Translations under genes and position numbers: made by a program | The notes under the pieces: model-generated | The model's input: the letters and a program-made list of their open reading frames with translations, nothing else | Told to the model about the DNA's origin: nothing | Databases searched by the model: none | Shown here: one piece after another, positions 60,211 through 64,000 of the stretch | Position numbering within the stretch: position 1 is the stretch's first letter | How the letters are laid out: each line of letters starts with the position of its first letter | Assembly: GCA_002840755.1 (NCBI GenBank) | Contig: PHBZ01000038.1 | Span: forward strand, 1-64,000 | Source: Chloroflexi bacterium HGW-Chloroflexi-10 | Lineage (GTDB): Bacteria > Chloroflexota > Anaerolineae > Anaerolineales > Anaerolineaceae | Reading direction: 5' to 3' | DNA: 64,000 nt

Positions 60211-62529
60211 ATGATGAAAGAGCGTGCAATTTTGGGGGCGGTGAGGGAGTATCGTTTTCAAAACAGTGAATTATGGGTGGATTGCGGTGATCCACACATG
60301 CGGGTTACATTTTTAAAACCGGAATTGGTGCGGGTTCGGATTGTGCCAGGCGGTGATTTTGCTCCACGAAATTCCTGGGATGCGGCATTACCTGATAAAT
60401 ATTTTAAAGTAGTTCCTTTAGAATTACAGCAGACTCAGCATGCCCTTTTTTTGCATAGTAATGCATTTACCGTGCGTGTGGATAAGGATACCGCCCTGGT
60501 TGAGATGTTAACGCCGGATGGTAAAAGTTTTTTTGCTGATTCGGTTTCACCGGTGTGGGAAGTTGAAAGCTTTCATTTTACAAAGCGGATTGAAGCAGGG
60601 GAAGCTTATTTTGGATTTGGCGAACGAGGCGGCCGGATGGAGAAGCAGGGACAGACCATGACCAACTGGGCAACTGATCCGGGTATACCGCATGGCGCTT
60701 TTGTTGACCCAATGTATATGGCCGTACCGGTGTATCTGGTGGTGCGTCCGGATGCGTGTTATGGCGTATATGTAAACAGTACCCGCAGGAGCAGCTTTGA
60801 TCTGAGCCATCCGGGGGAACTGCGTTTTGAAGCGCAGGGAGATGAACTGGATGTGTATATCGCCTATGGGCCGCAGCCATTGGATGTATTGGCTCATATC
60901 AGCGAACTGCTGGGGCGGATGCCTTTGCCTCCCAAATGGGCGTTGGGGTATCACCAGAGCCGTTGGAGTTATGGCAGTGAAACCGATGTGCGCCAGATTG
61001 CGGCCACCTTGCGAGAAAAACAAATTCCTTGTGATGTAATCCACCTGGACATCGATTATATGGATGGTTACCGGGTATTTACCTGGGATGCAGAGCGTTT
61101 TCCGAACCCGCAACAGTTGATAGCAGATTTAAAAGAACAGGGCTACCGCGTGGCTACAATTATTGATCCGGGTGTTAAGGTGGATGCGCGATACCCGGTT
61201 TATCGGGATGGACAGATGAAGAACATGTTCATCCATAATAGCAAAGGCAAATTGGCCACTGGCTATGTCTGGCCGGATGAATCGGTTTTTCCGGATTTCA
61301 GCCGGGCTGATGTACGCGAATGGTGGGGCAACTGGCAGGATCAATTGCTGGCGGCAGGTGTTAGCGGCATCTGGAATGATATGAATGAACCAGCCTTATT
61401 TGAAAAACCGTTCAGTCAGGGCAGCGGCCTGGGCATAACCTTGCCCCTGGATGCGCCACAGGGTTCGGAAAGTGAAAAGACCACGCATGCGGTGATCCAC
61501 AATTTGTATGGTTCTTTGATGGCACAGGCTTCCTATGAGGGCGCCAGGGTGCTGCGTCCCAATGAGCGTACTTTTCATCTATGTCGTTCCGGGTTTGCCG
61601 GCATTCAACGCTGGACAACTTCCTGGATGGGGGATAATGGTTCCTGCTGGGAACATCTGGAGATGTCGATGGGGCAGCTGCTTAATATGGGCGCTTCGGC
61701 CATACCGTTTGTGGGTGTGGATATTGGCGGTTTCTTTGGTAACGCCACTCCGGAATTATTTGCCCGTTGGATGCAGATTGGTTCCTTATATCCCTTCAGC
61801 CGCGGGCATTCCTGCGCAGGTACCGATTTGCACGAACCCTGGGTATTTGGAGAAGAAGTAGAAGCGATTAGCCGTGAATACCTCACGTTGCGTTACCGCT
61901 TATTGCCGTATTTCTACTCGGTATTTCAGCGTGCCGCAGAACGGGGTTACCCGATTTGGCGTGCCCTCTATATGCATTATCCGAATGATCCGCAAACTTA
62001 TCATATTTCAGATCAGGTGTTAATCGGCCGTTACCTGATGGCTGCGCCGATTTTGCATCCCGGTCAACGTGCGCGCCAGGTATATTTGCCGCAAGGCACC
62101 TGGTATGACTGGTGGGAAGGAACCCGATACGAAGGGGGGCGCTATATCCTGGCAGATGCGCCGTTGGAACGGATGCCTTTGTTTGTGCGCGCCGGCGCTA
62201 TTCTCCCGTTGGGACCGGAAATGCAATTCAGCGGCGAAAAAGCACTGGACCCGTTAACCCTGCACCTGTTCCCTGGTGAAGACGGCATGTTCACCCTGTA
62301 TGAGGATGATGGGATCAGTATGGAATACCAGCAAGGTCTTTTCAGTAAGACACGCTGCCATCTCAGCAGCGATGAGAAACAGGCGACACTGACCATTGAC
62401 GCACGCAGCGGCACCTTTGCAGTTGCCGAACGGCAAATCCATGTGGTATTGCGTGATGGACGCCAATATCAGCAGAAAACCTTTACAGACAACGGTGAAA
62501 TGAGAACCATTCAATTCGATCGAGAATAA
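60211..62529 (+). CDS. Glycoside hydrolase family 31 alpha-glucosidase
   Basis: 772 residues, GGGAGG before ATG 60211; no signal peptide, so cytoplasmic. N-terminal beta domain, then the (beta/alpha)8 barrel with ALGYHQSRWSYG, the catalytic nucleophile Asp390 in GIWNDMNEPALF, acid/base Asp475 in WMGDNGSCWEHL, VGVDIGGFFGN and SRGHS. C-terminal beta domains follow (LYEDDG). GH31 enzymes of this kind release glucose from the non-reducing ends of malto- or isomalto-oligosaccharides. With the GH13 gene ten bases downstream it forms an alpha-glucan utilisation operon. Confidence 0.95.
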   Translation: MMKERAILGAVREYRFQNSELWVDCGDPHMRVTFLKPELVRVRIVPGGDFAPRNSWDAALPDKYFKVVPLELQQTQHALFLHSNAFTVRVDKDTALVEMLTPDGKSFFADSVSPVWEVESFHFTKRIEAGEAYFGFGERGGRMEKQGQTMTNWATDPGIPHGAFVDPMYMAVPVYLVVRPDACYGVYVNSTRRSSFDLSHPGELRFEAQGDELDVYIAYGPQPLDVLAHISELLGRMPLPPKWALGYHQSRWSYGSETDVRQIAATLREKQIPCDVIHLDIDYMDGYRVFTWDAERFPNPQQLIADLKEQGYRVATIIDPGVKVDARYPVYRDGQMKNMFIHNSKGKLATGYVWPDESVFPDFSRADVREWWGNWQDQLLAAGVSGIWNDMNEPALFEKPFSQGSGLGITLPLDAPQGSESEKTTHAVIHNLYGSLMAQASYEGARVLRPNERTFHLCRSGFAGIQRWTTSWMGDNGSCWEHLEMSMGQLLNMGASAIPFVGVDIGGFFGNATPELFARWMQIGSLYPFSRGHSCAGTDLHEPWVFGEEVEAISREYLTLRYRLLPYFYSVFQRAAERGYPIWRALYMHYPNDPQTYHISDQVLIGRYLMAAPILHPGQRARQVYLPQGTWYDWWEGTRYEGGRYILADAPLERMPLFVRAGAILPLGPEMQFSGEKALDPLTLHLFPGEDGMFTLYEDDGISMEYQQGLFSKTRCHLSSDEKQATLTIDARSGTFAVAERQIHVVLRDGRQYQQKTFTDNGEMRTIQFDRE

Positions 62530-62539
62530 GGAGATTTGC

Positions 62540-63988
62540 ATGCCCAATTCATTTGCAACCCCGCAATGGGTACATCATGCAATCTTTTACCAGATTTTCC
62601 CCGATCGCTTTGCCCAGTCCAAACGGGTATTAAAACCAACCCATCTGGAAAGCTGGAGCAGCGCCCCCACGCCGTATGGGTATAAGGGCGGCGATTTGTT
62701 GGGTGTGGCAGAACACCTTGATTACCTGCAGGATCTGGGGATTACCGCCTTGTATTTAAACCCAATCTTTCAGTCTGCCTGTAACCACCGTTACCATACG
62801 TATGATTATCTGAGAGTTGACCCCATGCTGGGCGGCGATGCGGCCTTTCGGGAATTGTTGAAGGCTGCTCACCAACGCGGTATTCGGGTGGTGCTGGATG
62901 GTGTGTTTAACCATGCCAGCCGTGGTTTTTTTCAATTCAACGATATTCTTGAAAATGGGGCCTCTTCAGCCTACCTGGATTGGTTTGATGTGCGTGATTA
63001 CCCGCTGAATGCCTATTGGGGTAAACCAAACTACCGCTGCTGGGTTAATCTGGCGGCATTGCCGGAATTCAATCATCAGAATCCAAAGGTGCGGGAATAT
63101 ATTTTCTCCGTGGCACGCTACTGGCTGGATCAGGGTATGGATGGTTGGCGGCTGGATGTGCCGTTTTGTATTGATGATGATTCATTCTGGCAGGAATTTC
63201 GCCAGGTGGTTAAACAGGCTAATCCTGAGGCATATATCACCGGGGAAATTCCTATGAATGCCGCGCGTTGGTTGGCCGGCGATCAATTTGACGGTGTGAT
63301 GAATTATATGCTCACTTATGCGATCTGGCTGTATTTTGGCGGACGGGATGCCGACCAGGCTATGTTTGGTCATTGGCTGAACCATGCGCCGGGCATGGGT
63401 ATTCTGGATGCGCAGCAGTTTGCCGCACACGCCCAGGGATTGTTATCTGCCTATCCATTACCGGCTGTTTTGGCGCAAATGAATCTGTTGGACAGCCACG
63501 ACACCGCGCGCTTTTTGAGCATTGTGCGCGGCCGTAAAGATTTACTGAAATTGGCTGTGTTATTCCTGATGACTTATCCGGGCGCACCAACGATCTATTA
63601 TGGGGATGAGATCGGCCTGGATGGTGGCAATGATCCGGATTGCCGGAAAGCTTTTCCCTGGGATAGCGGGCAATGGGATCAGGAATTGTTTGATTTTTAT
63701 CGGAATGTGATTAACTTGCGCAAGTCTCACCCGGTTTTATGCAATGGGGCTTTTCAGTTTTTAAAGGCAGAAAATGATTTACTGGCCTTTTTACGCCATG
63801 ATGACCAGGAAGAAGTATTGGTGCTGATCAATCGCTCTGAACGAACGGTGCATGTGGAACTTCCCCTGCCGGGATTTGCAGACGGTACCGTGTTAAAAGC
63901 GAGGTTAGGGATGGGAGAAGGACTGGTCCGGAACGGCATGCTTTGCAGGCTGGTTCTGGCGCCTTTGAGTGGCATAGTGCTTTCCTGA
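62540..63988 (+). CDS. GH13 alpha-amylase family enzyme (neopullulanase/cyclomaltodextrinase-like)
   Basis: 482 residues, no signal peptide. Opens with HHAIFYQIFPDRFAQSKRVL, typical of the neopullulanase/maltogenic amylase group but lacking that group's N-terminal domain. Conserved regions: GVFNHAS (region I), nucleophile Asp206 in DGWRLDVP (region II), acid/base Glu236 in ITGEIP (region III) and LLDSHDTARFL (region IV). A C-terminal beta domain follows. It would cut alpha-1,4 (and perhaps 1,6) bonds to feed the GH31 glucosidase upstream. Complete, ending 12 bases before the window edge. Confidence 0.95.
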   Translation: MPNSFATPQWVHHAIFYQIFPDRFAQSKRVLKPTHLESWSSAPTPYGYKGGDLLGVAEHLDYLQDLGITALYLNPIFQSACNHRYHTYDYLRVDPMLGGDAAFRELLKAAHQRGIRVVLDGVFNHASRGFFQFNDILENGASSAYLDWFDVRDYPLNAYWGKPNYRCWVNLAALPEFNHQNPKVREYIFSVARYWLDQGMDGWRLDVPFCIDDDSFWQEFRQVVKQANPEAYITGEIPMNAARWLAGDQFDGVMNYMLTYAIWLYFGGRDADQAMFGHWLNHAPGMGILDAQQFAAHAQGLLSAYPLPAVLAQMNLLDSHDTARFLSIVRGRKDLLKLAVLFLMTYPGAPTIYYGDEIGLDGGNDPDCRKAFPWDSGQWDQELFDFYRNVINLRKSHPVLCNGAFQFLKAENDLLAFLRHDDQEEVLVLINRSERTVHVELPLPGFADGTVLKARLGMGEGLVRNGMLCRLVLAPLSGIVLS

Positions 63989-64000
63989 TATATTTCAGGA

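Overview
The window looks like chromosomal DNA from a member of the Chloroflexota, probably class Anaerolineae. This is inferred from gene content, not from a marker phylogeny. The pointers are lipoproteins with long Thr/Pro linkers ending in an NBR1-type Ig-like domain (three copies), DUF5671-like repeated membrane segments, a fused shikimate kinase/3-dehydroquinate synthase, a plant/cyanobacterial-style GlgC, GH31 and GH13 glucosidases, many TTG/GTG starts, and only a few percent of DNA without genes. There is no CRISPR array, prophage or intact insertion sequence.

Layout. 1-2.1 kb: the N-terminal part of a chemotaxis receptor and a DUF1232 protein. 2.2-10.2 kb: one co-directional operon carrying all seven shikimate-pathway activities plus chorismate mutase and prephenate dehydrogenase (aroH-aroF-tyrA-aroA-aroE-aroC-aroKB-aroQ). 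It is preceded by a strong promoter, a 25-residue Phe/Tyr-rich leader peptide and an intrinsic terminator, which is the layout of a ribosome-mediated attenuator. 10.2-20.4 kb: a TPR protein with a 270-bp internal duplication, membrane proteins, glgC, a Ca2+-type P-ATPase broken by a small deletion, rnhB, a GT2 glycosyltransferase, tRNA-Pro(UGG) and a secreted esterase. 20.4-29.8 kb: Ig-like lipoproteins, membrane proteins, gdhA (with a possible attenuated leader), gatB and a flavin/F420 oxidoreductase-like protein. 30-44 kb: a sugar nucleotidyltransferase, an aminotransferase, an M28 peptidase coupled to a DsrE-like protein, an extracellular lytic-transglycosylase-like protein, a sulfite-oxidase-like protein, a LysM protein, an AT-rich GT-C glycosyltransferase pair, purA and secreted or membrane proteins.

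44-49 kb: a methyltransferase and two tandem copies of a two-gene cassette of secreted proteins of unknown function. 49-52 kb: an ArsR-family regulator and an MFS transporter behind a consensus promoter overlapped by two identical-arm palindromic operators, then an OsmC protein. 52-60 kb: a hydrolase, a GAF histidine kinase, an Asp/Lys-repeat secreted protein, a lipoprotein, a CHASE4-like histidine kinase with its NarL-type response regulator, and a YbjN-like protein. 60.2-64 kb: GH31 and GH13 glycosidases.

The most interesting signals are the aromatic leader/attenuator (2200-2370), the ArsR operator pair with an inverted-repeat element between promoter and gene (49134-49328), the duplicated secreted cassette with its shared Tyr-Phe/Leu-Pro motif (45033-48930), and the possible gdhA leader (27327-27446). 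Everything here was read by eye. Family names come from recognising motifs, not from database searches.
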